A DNA stretch of 64,000 bases. Source: Oegoconia quadripuncta (lineage: Eukaryota > Arthropoda > Insecta > Lepidoptera > Autostichidae). The position numbers and the translations under genes were made by a program. Numbering within the stretch: the stretch's first letter is position 1; every line of letters starts with the position of its first letter. The notes beneath the pieces are model-generated. The model had not been told where the DNA came from. It saw only the letters and a list, made by a program, of their open reading frames with translations, and did not search any database. The stretch covers positions 18,058,414 to 18,122,413 of the forward strand of contig OX438749.1 of assembly GCA_949316235.1 (NCBI GenBank), given 5' to 3'. Of the stretch, positions 1 through 12,600 are shown piece by piece.

Positions 1-485
1 ATGGTATCGCTCGTAAGAGCTGGCAACTTCGCGATATCTGTCATTGTTCCGTCTTTTACGAAAATTCTATGTGAATATTAAAAACTCTGGTTTAGATATA
101 ATTGTATTTCATTTTCAATTGTTTTTTACTAATTACCGAATCGCGGCCGGTTTTAATTAAACAGTTTTAAAATACTGACATTGGTGTCAATTCGGATGTA
201 CACCAACTAAACTAAAACCAGTTTTCGAGTGGTGGCGTCGCATCGTACTGTTCCAGGGAGAAAGAGACAGTACTACTCTAAAACTGGTTTTAGTTTAGTT
301 TAGTATAGTTGGTGTACATCCGAATCGACACCATTGTCGAATATAAGGAATGATAACAATTGAATGAGCAGTTTGATGAATATCACAGTCTCTCCGCGCC
401 AATTTAGGTAATTCGCAAACGATGGAAATTTGTATCGGTAATGAAAGATTGCGACGTTTTCAAATTTCGAGCTATATATTTCCAG
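1..485 (+). other. WDR81 intron (upstream part)
   Basis: Non-coding stretch before the first placed exon, ending in a polypyrimidine/AG acceptor at 484-485. A donor-like GTAAGA at 13-18 preceded by codons reading W-Y-R in a compatible phase (two bases left over) could be the end of the previous exon, but 12 bases are too few to support that. It contains the hairpin repeat at 177-338. Confidence 0.5.
177..338. repeat. Long imperfect inverted repeat (hairpin, MITE-like)
   Basis: Arms of about 50 bases, roughly 177-226 and 275-338, are reverse complements (shared core ATTCGGATGTACACCAACTA then AAACTAAAACCAGTTTT). The right arm has about 10 extra bases from a repeated TTTAG motif. The spacer is about 50 bases. 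No coding. It resembles a foldback/MITE relic; no clear target duplication was seen. Confidence 0.6.
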
Positions 486-664
486 GTTAACCGGCGCAGC
501 ATCGGTGAAAGCTAAGAACGTATGCCTGTCGTTGGTGGATGCACACACGAACATACGCCGCGGCAGCGCTGTGCAGTTGTTCGGAGCTCCGCATCCGACA
601 CGGCAGCCGCGTGCCCCGCTTCCGCAGCCGCCGAGGCTTCACTGGACTGCCCCGCGCGATGCCA
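486..664 (+). CDS. WDR81: WDR81 exon: segment following the BEACH domain
   Basis: Acceptor TTTCCAG at 479-485 and donor A|GTGAGT after 664. The first base completes a codon begun upstream; the frame reads [20 protein letters not shown] and then a Pro/Arg-rich stretch containing VQLFGAPHP. This matches the conserved block directly after BEACH in WDR81 proteins. It ends in phase 1, which fits the next exon at 3183. The exon is GC-rich, unlike its surroundings. Confidence 0.8.
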
Positions 665-3600
665 GTGAGTTTTATCCGCGGACCATATATACAGGGTGGA
701 AAGTTTCAATGGGGCAGCCAAGGGAGGTACCTTAATCGTTGCAGCTACAAGAAATTGGTCTTAGGGGACTATCCATAATTTTTCAAAAAAATTTCATTCC
801 CGTTCACAGATTTTCAAAAAAATGTACGGTTAGCAAGAAAATTACCATTTTTCACAAAAAAAATTTTTGATACTAATCGATCCTGTTCCGTAAGCTGATC
901 AAAAAGTTCTATGGGACCAACTGAGGTTTCAGTACTAGAAAAGTCAGAAATCAAAAAAAACTTTTTTCATACATTTAAAGTACTTAGATTTTTTTGTTAG
1001 GCCATAACAAGAGGTAACTTTTTGTTGTAGCTACAAAAATGATTAAGAAGATGCATATGCAGTCAAACAATAAAATTATTTGAAAAATAATAATTATTTT
1101 TATTAATAACTTTATGATATAAGGTGCTCAAAATGTTCTCCATTTTGATTAATGCATAAATGTATTCGTTTTCGTACTGACCGCGTGGCGGCCAATAATT
1201 TATTTGGATGAATTCCATACAAAATTGTACAGAGCGAATTTTTTAATTCTTCGACACTGTCATATTTCTTTTTATAAATTTCATTTTTTAAATAGCCCCA
1301 CAGGAAGAAATCAAGCGGCGTTTATCCGGACTACGCGCTGGCCAAGAAACAGGGCCATGAGTCCCAATCCACTGCTCACCAAATTGTCTATTCAAAGAAC
1401 AACGAGTGTTTCGGCTGTTGTGTGCAGGAGCACCATCTTGTTGAAAATAAACTCTTCGTGATTCTGATAATGGTAGATTATCAATAATGTTTGATACATT
1501 TTCTAATATTATGTTATTGTAAGTGTCGGAATTTAAGTTGCCCTCATAAAATTCCACCATTACTACTTCGTTTCCCTTTAAACCACACCAACAATTAAAA
1601 GAAAATCGAATTTGATTATGGGTTTCCCATAGTCTGAGAGGATTTTCTTGGCTCCAACAATCATTATTTCGCCGGTTGTACATACCGTTGTTTGAAAAAT
1701 TCGTTTCATCAGACCATAATATGTAATCAAGGAATTGCATATCTCTACTTATTTTCCCATTTAACCATCTGCAGAAAGCTAGTCTACGAGCGGCATCCCC
1801 TGTATGTAAAGCTTGAACTAGTCGCCCATGTCGAAAACATTTATATCCATATTTCTTCCATACTTTCAGTACCAGGGTATGCGAGACATCAACTTCTTTA
1901 GCGACGACTCTTGAAGATGTTTCGGGAAACGCTTCGACTAATGTTAAAATGGAAATTTCCAAATTTTCGTCTAAAACAAATGGTTGACGTACAGATTTCT
2001 TCTTAAAAGAACCACCTTCGGCAAAGTTTCTTATAAGGTTTGTAATAACCTTTCTGGTTGGTACATGTCGATTTGGATATCTCCTCCTGTACCATTGCAA
2101 TGCAGCAAATGAATTTTTATTATTTACAAAATAAGCTTCCAGCAAGTCTAAACGTTCAGAATTTGAGCTCATTTTTGCAAAAAATAATAACTAAAAGCAC
2201 CTACTCGCAAAAGCACACCATACGCAATCAGATTTTGACATAAGCAACAAAAGAAAGTACGCAAAAAGAAAACAAAGTTCGAAATTTAAAGCTTATTTGA
2301 ATTTGAACTAGGTAGGTAAGTAAATCTTTTTTCAGAAAACTATCGAGGTTACGTAAGTTCCAAGTGAAACAAAATTAATTGACTGCATATGTATGAGAAA
2401 AGTTTTTTTTGATTTCTAACTTTTCTAGTACTGAAACTTCAGTTGGTCCCTTCTTCCCAGAACTTTTTGATCAGCATACGAAACAGGATCGATTAGCATC
2501 AAAAAAATTTTTTGTGAGAAATGGTAATTTTCTTGCTAACCGTACATTTTTTTGAAAATCTGTGAACGGGAATGAAATTTTTTTGAAAAATTATGAATAG
2601 TCTCCTAAGACTAATTTCTTGTAGTTGTAACGATTAAGGTACCTCCCTTGGCTGCCCCATTGAAACTTTCCACTCTGTATACCAGACGTCTTGGTGCAAA
2701 ATATTTTTCTTTTTAAATTAGAACCCCAGATTCGTCTGACAGCTGTCAGCGATCTGAAACTTATGCGAAGTCTTCCTACTGTAATGATAGTATAGTTTTA
2801 TATAGACAGTGGATACTCAGCAGTGGACTATATTATAGGCTGTTTTAATATGGAACCAATTCTGAAATAGTGAAATACAAAAAATTTATTGCTCCTTAGA
2901 ACATATACATGAACAGCCTTAAGTCCGCACTCCTCCCTCCATCCTCTCTAGGAGAATGGCTCCTAAGTCACCATACGAAAATGGTACTGTAACATATTAT
3001 CTGTAACCTATCTTCATTCATTGCTGCAGTGAAGAAAATTCTTTGGTAGTTTTATTTCAATATAATTGAACCCCCAATATTTAGCAAAACAACCGAATTC
3101 AGCAAGGTTCCGGTTCTATATTTCTGGATATGGGACCACAAAAGAATTATTGAAATCAATCTTTCCATTTTATTAATTTCAGAAAAAATTTTCAGACAAG
3201 ATAGTTCAGATGATCTGTCTGAAGAAGAAGAAGAGTCGACCAGCCTTCCCCAGCATGTGTCTCGACTTAATGTCCCCTCTCAACGCGTCCGAGCACGGCA
3301 CAAAACTAGCAGTCGAGCGCGATCGCTATCCAAAAACCAGGTCCATGAAGATTCCCCAACTGTAGAAAACAGAGCCTCTTCACATTCAAGACACTATAGG
3401 GTCCAACGTTCAGAACTCGGGAAAGGAGTTATTTATCTTCCAAAAGAGTTCAACCCTGTTGCCTCAATACAGGCACTGGAAGCCTTGTATAATTTCAAAA
3501 CGAAATGCTTCTTCAGTAAAGTCGAAGGTAAGGAAAAACAAAAGGATAATGTGACAACCTTGAACTTGTACCCGATGCAAGAAGTGACGAAAGAAAGCAG

Positions 3601-6600
3601 CACGGTATCTAAAGACGGCTCTGATGATACAGCGTTTACAAATCATATGTTTTTAGCGTCGTATGATCAGAATTATTTGAAGAGGTTCAATCATGATTCT
3701 CATTTGGAAAGTGTATTAAAAGAGAGGAAGACTAGAGCTTTCAATACGAGGTACACTACAGATGCAGCGGTCTATAAACAATTCATAACAGAAAGTCGGA
3801 GACAGGATATGCTTGTGATAGGGTGCCTTATTGTAGAAATCTTTCTTCACAACCACATGCGGCCTTTGAGAACCAACAGTGGAAATTTCGCTGACAGATT
3901 TAACAATTGCCAAACAGTTTTAAAGTACAATTTTAGTGCGTTACCTAAGTGCGTTACATATATAGCCTCGCTTTTGTTGAATGTTCAACCTTTAAGCTTG
4001 AGTTATAGGAATGAATTGTCACCGAAAACTAGAGACGAGCCGATGAAGAAAATCATAGTGACTGATAAAGGTCTACCGACACCAACACCCTCGCAGTTGC
4101 TGCAACCCTTATTGATGCAGCATTTGATACCTTTTCCGCAGAGTTTTAAAATACTATACAAATTACTGAGCACATTACACGAGTACGAACTGACGAGTAA
4201 CGAACTGACAGTACTCTATATGTATGAGTGTGATGGAATTCAATGCGAAGAGTACCACAATGTTGATAAAACGAAGCTGTATTTTGCACAAAGAGTAGCT
4301 GAAGGTAAAATTCAATCCTGCGCCACGCATTTAGACGTTCTACTGAATCAAATGAATGATAGTCAGTTTGACGTACTTGATATATTCTTACCACATTACA
4401 TAGAACTGTTGAAAAGTAAAGACACGTCGATATTGGCCGCTTGGTACTTATTCGATACAATCAGCAAAGCTTTAGGCCCTGCTGACACAAGGGACAAATT
4501 GTTGAAGCACATTCTGAACTTGTACGAGGACGATGATTTCGTGATAGACAAACCTGACCAACACAAAGTAGCTGACGTGGATGGTTCGAATATTTCAGGG
4601 GTGACTGGTAAAGAAAAATTCGTGAAATTGTACCACAACATTTTCCTACTGCAGTTGATGGTACGATTAGGTCTCCAGTGCTTCCTTGAGAATTTCACTC
4701 AACATTTAGTCGAAGCTGTCGGTGGCTACAAGGACGTGTCTTCGGAAGTCGGGTCTCCTGGTCATTTGTGCCACAACAGATCTATGGCGAATAAGAAGCC
4801 GAGATATTCCGACGACAATCTGAAAAATGCGTTGTCAGCTACATCTGATATTTTCTCTCCTGATACATCATATGGTTCAGAGTATGTTGCAACGCCGAAT
4901 GTTGAGACAATAGCCGATGTACACGAACCGAAGGAAAAAGATTCGTCTGACAATAAAAGTGAAAACGATCTGTTTCACTTCGAAACGGACAAGGATAGGC
5001 TTCCAAGTCGTAGCAGCAGAAGTAAATCACCAGCTGAATCTATAGAGTCTTATACATCAAGTGCTCCTCAAGACTTAAACTTACAAAGTCCGTCACCGTC
5101 GTCAGAGTTCTTCTCACCATTAAGCGCTAAATACTTCACGCCTAATAAAGCTCCTAGCGAGCCAAGTGTTGCGGTTTCTAAAGAACATATTCAAACTATA
5201 GAAGAAACACCAACTAGAGGTCCGGCGTCACCGACAATCGACATACCAACAAAGACAATGTTCACGAGCTATTTACACTTCGCTGAGGATAACCCGAAAT
5301 TAGATGAAGTCGAGGCGCGGAAAAAATCGCACGCTCGTCAGATAAAAAGCCTGGAACTAGGTCGGAATCAAGAGTCTCCAAATACGTCGCGAGTCTTTGA
5401 TGATGAATTAAACCAAATAGACAGTAGCCCTTGTAAGATTTCCGACATGAGTTCGGAAAGCTTGATTTGGCTGGCTCATAGATTAGGCCCAGTACTTACC
5501 TGTAGACATATAACAAGGAATTTGCTCAAAATGTTAACGCTGTGTTATATTGGTAAAGAGAACTTGGCTCCATGGGAGGGAGATGACAAGGACGAGTTGG
5601 ATGAGATAGCAATAGTGAATAGTCGGGTGGTGGGGGATAGAAACGCGATGAAGGTTATCAAGTGCCTCACATCTATTGTTGGTAAGTACCGATAATGTAT
5701 TATTTAAATATTTAAAGTCTGATTTTTAATTGTGGATAACTGACAGCTGTCAGTTGTGAGATATGACAGTCTAATTGTCATAAACCTTTTTCTTTCTTCA
5801 TAAGTAATTACTTCTAAAACTGTGTAAGGAGTATAAGTGTCCTGTGCTTTGCGTATTTATAACTAAATTTACAATAATATGTTGTACAGTGTTTTATATG
5901 GTATACGTTATACGGCCATGTGGGTCCTAAAAACATCAAAAGGAATTTTAGAGAAAATAAAAAGATTTACATGCTTGGAATTAGAATGATATTTATGGAA
6001 ATTATTTTTTCACACAAATTTTCGGTATTAATAATTATATTTTCTTACGTCTTTATTTGGTTTCATAAATTCCATCCAATTTATTTATTTTGTCGCAATT
6101 TTTTCTCCATAATAGTGGAACCAATTTATTACCCCCGCGGGGTACATGTTTAAGTACTCGGTTTGGCTGGTGGTAGGGCATTTTAAATGTCCGCCTGGCG
6201 TCCTCTGCGGCCAAGCAGCAATGTTAAGAGCATTGTTGTGTTCCGGTTGTCAGAGATAAAATAGCCAGTCCCCCAAATGTGTTGGGGTTTCCGGGTCAGT
6301 ACGCTTCCACCTTCGACCTCATCTTCACTTAACATCAAGTGTGATTGAGGTCAAGTACCAACTGGTTGTGCATAAAAAATAAGTGCCCTGGTCACACCAC
6401 AAAACTTCAGAACTCCATGTAATAAAAAATCATACTTTATTTAAACTTCTTTAAAGTTGCCTAATCTGCCACTGTACTTTTATCTAACATAATACCCAAT
6501 TTCCCAACAGCAATGTACGGCGAGCAGCTGATAATATTCCAATACCTGCCACACATGGGCGAGTTGATCGCGTCGTGTAGGAAGAGGCTGTCGGCCCCGC

Positions 6601-9600
6601 TGGAAGGGGGCGTGATAGCTTGCCTGCAGCTCGTCAAGTATCTAGTGCCTTATATGTCTGACGTCAAGGTCATGGAGCAGTTGCAGGTGAGGGCTCATAC
6701 GGAAGTAGTGTTGCAAAAGACGAACCTGAACTTTCGGAGTCTTAATGTAGCTTTGTGAGCACAAAATTCAAAAGGTCGACCGCGAGTTCTCTGGGCAACG
6801 ACTCGAGCTGTAAAATTACGAGTCCTCTTACAAAAACCTCACGTTCGAAATTTCGATTCGATGTTCGTTGCTGAACAATAACAAAGAAGTAACCGTCGTC
6901 TCCTCCCGTGGTTGTCTAAACCATCGTAAGCATAATAGTATAGAACGTTTATAGATTTTTTTTTTTATATGAGAGGGCGGCAAACGAGCATGCGGGTCAC
7001 CTGATGGAAAGCAATCACCGCCGCCCATGGACACACCAAAAGGGTCACAGATGCGTTGCCGGCCTTTGAGGAAGGTGTAGGCTCGTTTCTTGAAGGTTCC
7101 AATGTCGTACTCGTTCGGGAATACCGCTACCGGAAGTCCGATCCACAGGTTCCACTTATCCGTTATCTAGTGTCCATAGTACAAGCTTTGTTTAGTTTGG
7201 GACTAGATGATTGATGTATGTGTCCGAAATATTTAATTTAATTTCAAAGTACTACTGATGGTCAGCAGCCTAATTGCTACCTTAACCTCTTTCTATCTTA
7301 TGCACTACGTCATCCACGCCACACCTTTCTCTAATTACACAATTGCTTAATCTATAATTTCAAAGTAAATAATAAGGGTAAATTCTCTCATGGAAAGTCA
7401 TGCAAAGCCATGCGCTACTCGGGGTACTCAGGCAATAACATATTGTCATAAGTTACCATTGAACCTGAGATGCGAGCTAGGGAAGGGTAAACATGTGCAT
7501 GGCCCTCACGCCATCCAACGTGCAATCAGTGGAATTCATCCAAACTAATCTACAATCTGTCTCAAACCAACCAACCAACCAACACACTCATGGGATATCC
7601 AAGCGTTCGTCGGGATAATAGGTTACACAAGTCACTTACGCTACATGCGGGCGAAATCTATATCTAAGATGTTGTTTTCAGGACACGTTCCTGAAGACAA
7701 TCCTCCAGCCAGCCCTGCGGTTGGCGTCGACCACTCGATGTGCTTATCCCAGCGGTGCGCCAGCCCGCTGTTCCCTCACCCGCAAGCTGCTGGCCGCGCT
7801 GCATGCCCTGGCGCTGCGTGTGGGGCCCGAGATGACGCGGCGGCATCTCTGCGTGCCGGCGTTGCAGAGGTATGACGTCACACGTAAGCTGGCTGCGTTA
7901 CTGGGGGCGATTTTTGCAATCTGGAGATTGATATCTCGATTGAAAAGTAATTTTTTGAATTTTCTATCCGTAGTAGCCTGTTGAAAATACAAAAATTGAC
8001 TTCATTTGGTGCACAGATAATACAAGGTGTCTACTTGGACGACAGCCACAATGTGGACGGATGGTCAAACCCGTAGCATGACATCGTTTGTTGCGCGACG
8101 TAGGAGTGAGCGTGGAATAGTTGTATATTTCGTCCAAGCGAAAGGACAAATATTATCTCGCGCAATGTATACGTTTATCGCGCTTGTCATGCTACTAGTG
8201 CTGATAAGGCTCTCGGGAAGTCGACGGTCTTCCAACCCCGGACGCTCTGGAAATATATGAGAGAGGTCTATGTTCACCAGTAGATCGTCCTTAGGCACAT
8301 GATGATGTGTCGACTTGGCCCTTTACTCGAGTGTGTGTCTCTTTTTCAATATATTTTTAAAATTATTATACTTTAATTGTAGTTGTATTCTATGTAGTAT
8401 ATTTTATAGATAAACTTTGACTTCAACTTTGCAGGCATAAAAATTTATTATGTTAAGTTGGTGAAATGATTTCAGGTTTTTCCTTACGTTCGATAAAGCA
8501 ACGGGAAAGACAGAGAACTGGCCGAAACAGGAGGAAGCGAACACTGAAAAGGTTAGTCACTTTTTGTTAATGGGACTTTTATGGGCACCGGGACGTTTGG
8601 CGAACGGGACCTTACATGTCAAAAGGAACTGTGATTTGGAAATTGTTCTAAGACTAGTCTTGTTTTGTAAATTCCTGTTTTTCACCTCAACAAATTAGCA
8701 CTCAGGACATAAACCTGTCACGGCGCTATTTGCATAGTAGAACATAGCAAATAACTTTTTATGTAATAATGCTCTCAAATGACACAGAAACACAACACGG
8801 GGAAAGTAAACGTTTCAAAAACAAGTGTTCAGAAATCGTTTAAAATTTTTAGCCATAATCGATTATTAAAATAATCGAATCGACATTCTAGGGCTTTTTG
8901 GCGTGAAGTCAGCGAGTGATGTTGCATTTTAGCTCTTATTTCTCATAGTTTGTGCATTCTGAGTTTTGAAGGTAAATAATGGCAGAATATTTCGCAGTAA
9001 AAGTCAGTGATGGTGTACAAGTGAAGAGAAGTGTGAGTTAAAGTGCCTCACGAAGCTTTCGGACTCCTACAAGAAGCCGCCAAAATCTTTCGTAAAGCAT
9101 TCTGGGATTTTGCTGAAGAATGACTTCACAGTGACTAGAATTTGTATACGTCAAGTATACCACGAGTGATTTGTTTTGATTGAGACTGACTTCACTAAAC
9201 TGAAGAAATAAGATAAATAAGACATGGCTGTATGGACTTAAATCGAAATCGACACTCTCTTACTCACAAACACATACACACACTTGCTGTCGAGCAATGC
9301 CTTAGTTTGTTTTTTTTTTTAATTATATGCTGTGTAATTTCTATATCATAAAAATAAATAGTTTTACATGAGAAGATTTGACCTTATCGCTATGTTTAGC
9401 AGGCAAGTTGGCAATTGCGGAATATTTGGGGAGTTCCTCATCAAAGACGCTGCTGTCTTTTCTTTTCCTTACGATTCCTCAACCTGTGCACAGACGAATA
9501 GGCATATGTTAATGCTAGATCAGAAAGCAGAATGTTAGATCACATGACAACTCTGCGGGATCTTTTCCACTAAAAAAAGGGACTCGGAGATGACTGACCA

Positions 9601-12600
9601 AGAACACAGGGCGTTGGTAGCCTGTGACGACAATCGACAGTAAATGACCGAGATGTCCAGTAACATACATATATAAGTATTCCGTTCTGATAAAGCCATG
9701 TTCTTTTTGAAATCGATTAAAGATGTACTTCTAATTTGCAGGGTTCAGACCAGGAATTATCAGACAGCAAATTAGATGGGTTCTTAGAGATTTGTCGCGA
9801 CGGCACCACCGCGGAGTGGACGGTCAAGGACGGTCGGGTGGTGAGGGCTGACTTGCCTGACATGGCCTGCACGCCGCCCGACATATCGGACCTGTCGGTG
9901 GACGCGGTCAGGCTGACGGTAAGTTTTAATTTGTTGCCAATCGCTGCTTCAAGATGTTTAAATAATTTCGAAAAAAGTCCGCAAGAAAAAGTCCCCCTTG
10001 CGGACTTTTTTCGAAATTATTTAAATATCTTAATTTATCACATCTTATTCTTTCTGGTCCCTGGCAATATCGGTTAATGAATTCCCGCTTATCCAGTTGG
10101 ACTAGGGTTCCCCCCGTGGAATTACTTACAGCAAGAAAGAATAGCACGTACACTGCGTAGGTTTGAAGGAGGAAATGAAACTAAAATGTTATCATTGTAA
10201 ATTAGGATGGGTTCCAGTGTCGCCGCTATTTTACACGACTGCGCAAGAGAGGAGGGTAATGTTTTTGGAGTGTATGTATGTATAATGTATGTATGTATGT
10301 CCGTTCTTTTGGCGCAGGCTGTAGGCTAAACGGCTTGACCGATTTCGAAGTGCATGGTGTCGTTAGATTCGTCTTGATACCTGGGGCTCTACGGCCCAAC
10401 TCAAAGCTATAGCGAGACATTGGATCATGATTGATCACGAAGTGAACCGCCGAGTATCCCCCTCTCCATAGCTCGTTGTATGACTTTGAGTTTTCTTAAG
10501 AGCATAGTTAGAGATAAGTTATCATTGGTAACACATATTAAAGATTAAAGATTTTCGTCTTGTAGCACTGATGTATTTTGTTACATAACGTATTAATTTA
10601 TTATTATGTCGTTCATTATCAGGCACAAGAAGAGCTTCTCATGGTCTTCGACGAAGGGCTCGCGTACCAGGCGTACACGACATTCGAAAGGTTCATAGGC
10701 ACCGGGACGATGGAGCGTTGTCTCAAGAACTTGGACACTATACGCGCCTTATGTCAAAACTACAAACGGAATCACTCTATTACGTAAGTATTTAAAAGGC
10801 CTATTTTGCCACTCCATGTATTTGGGATATTTCGAGCCCTGATTGTGAGAGCACGAAGAAGAATTTTTCATTGCAATTAAATGTGATTTTAATAAAACTG
10901 TTCTAATTATTTGATATCGGAGGGAGGAATTTTTAAAATATTTGCTCTTTATACTTTTAATTTATTAACACGTCGCATTTAGCAGAAAGTACTTTCTTGT
11001 TTTATTTGAGCATGGATTATTAACGAGGTACGGGCAATTTTAAATCGAAAAATACAATTGACAACTAAATATAGTGTATTTGGATATAAGTCTAGTTTTT
11101 GCAACTTTCATGCAAAATAAACGAGAGAAAAAAAATAGATAACGGAATTTCTTGAAAATTCACAATCGGGATATTTTTTCTATTTTTTTCGCAAATTTTT
11201 TGGTAACAAAACACCACATGAACTTGACTAAACTTACTAATGTTATTTAATTTTTAATTGTTAAAAAACCATTATTTAAATCAAATAGCAAAGTAACCTA
11301 TATTAGCCAACGCACAAGACGGCACGCGCCAGTCGCACCCTGGACCTCCCAAAGTCAGCACGTATCAGTTTTCCTTACGTGCTATATTTCAAATTACGAA
11401 TTTCGGGGAAAATATATTGCTATTACCACAATTTGATCCTATGAATATTTCTAATATTTAATCTATTGAATATGCTCGTTATGTGTATTTAGAATACATA
11501 GTAGGTGCTGCACATCCGATATATAAGAGAACTTGAATAATTTTTTTTTGATCTATTAGTTTCTTAAAATTTTCCAGCTCACCTCTCCACAAAAGCCAGG
11601 ACAAGCGTTTCCAATCGTCACTTAGCGACGAGCCAATAAGCAGAAAAAACATCGACATTCCGAAGTCGGAAGTAGTGATGGACCATATATCGAGTTCCAA
11701 TAGTTTCGGCTCCAACGTTACCCTGGTCGGGAACAGGATAGATGTAGCGAGCGACGCGTGCGAGAGCGGGATATGCAATCAGGGGTACGGGTTCGATGCT
11801 GTCGCTTATAAGATGGATAATGGAGTGAAGAGTAATAGGTGAGTATTGCAAAGTGAAATTAAAACAAAAGTATTTACTTCTGTATATTGACATGTATTCA
11901 AAAATGTATTTAGATTCTGGGTATCAAATAAAAACAAACTTCAATAAAGCCACAAATAAATACTGGCTTTAAATCGCTCTGGTTGTGGAGTCGTATTCAA
12001 AAGGCTGGTCACCTGGCATCAATTTCAATCACATACACTAAAGAGTGACAAGATCTGCAACCACACAAATCTAAGAGAACTAAATACGTATTTGACAATT
12101 GTTTTGACAGTGCTATCACACATTCATATCATACATTTCAATAAAGTGTATTTGTATTGTATTGTTACCTTTGCGTCTGGCGTACGTTTTTTAACTCATA
12201 TGCCGTTCCCAAAACGTTAATTACCATCCAAAAGATTCATGTGTGGGAAGAAAACGAAAAAAAAACAGCTTATTCTGGTTATTATTCTTCATATAAAGTT
12301 TCATAACAAAACTTAAATTGCAAGAGTTGATCATGATGCGTCGCGTAGCGGCGCTGGCTCAACCGTTAAAACGCGGTCTCCTAATTTGGGAAGTCCAGCT
12401 TCATACCAAGTACCAATGAGTTCTTAAAATTAATTTAATTATTTATGTGCATTTATCCGACTGCTCTTAAAACGGTGAAGGAAAACATCGTGTGGAAACC
12501 TATACTGTGTGAGAAATGAAAATTCTAAGGCATAACGAAGTCCCCAAACCGCATTGGGCCAGCGTGCTGTACTATGACCCATAATCCCTCGTTATACGAG

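Noticed and set aside
3257..3259. ATG at 3257 as a gene start
   Set aside because: The frame is open upstream to a splice acceptor at 3182, and the phase joins to the exon at 486-664, which carries WDR81 sequence.
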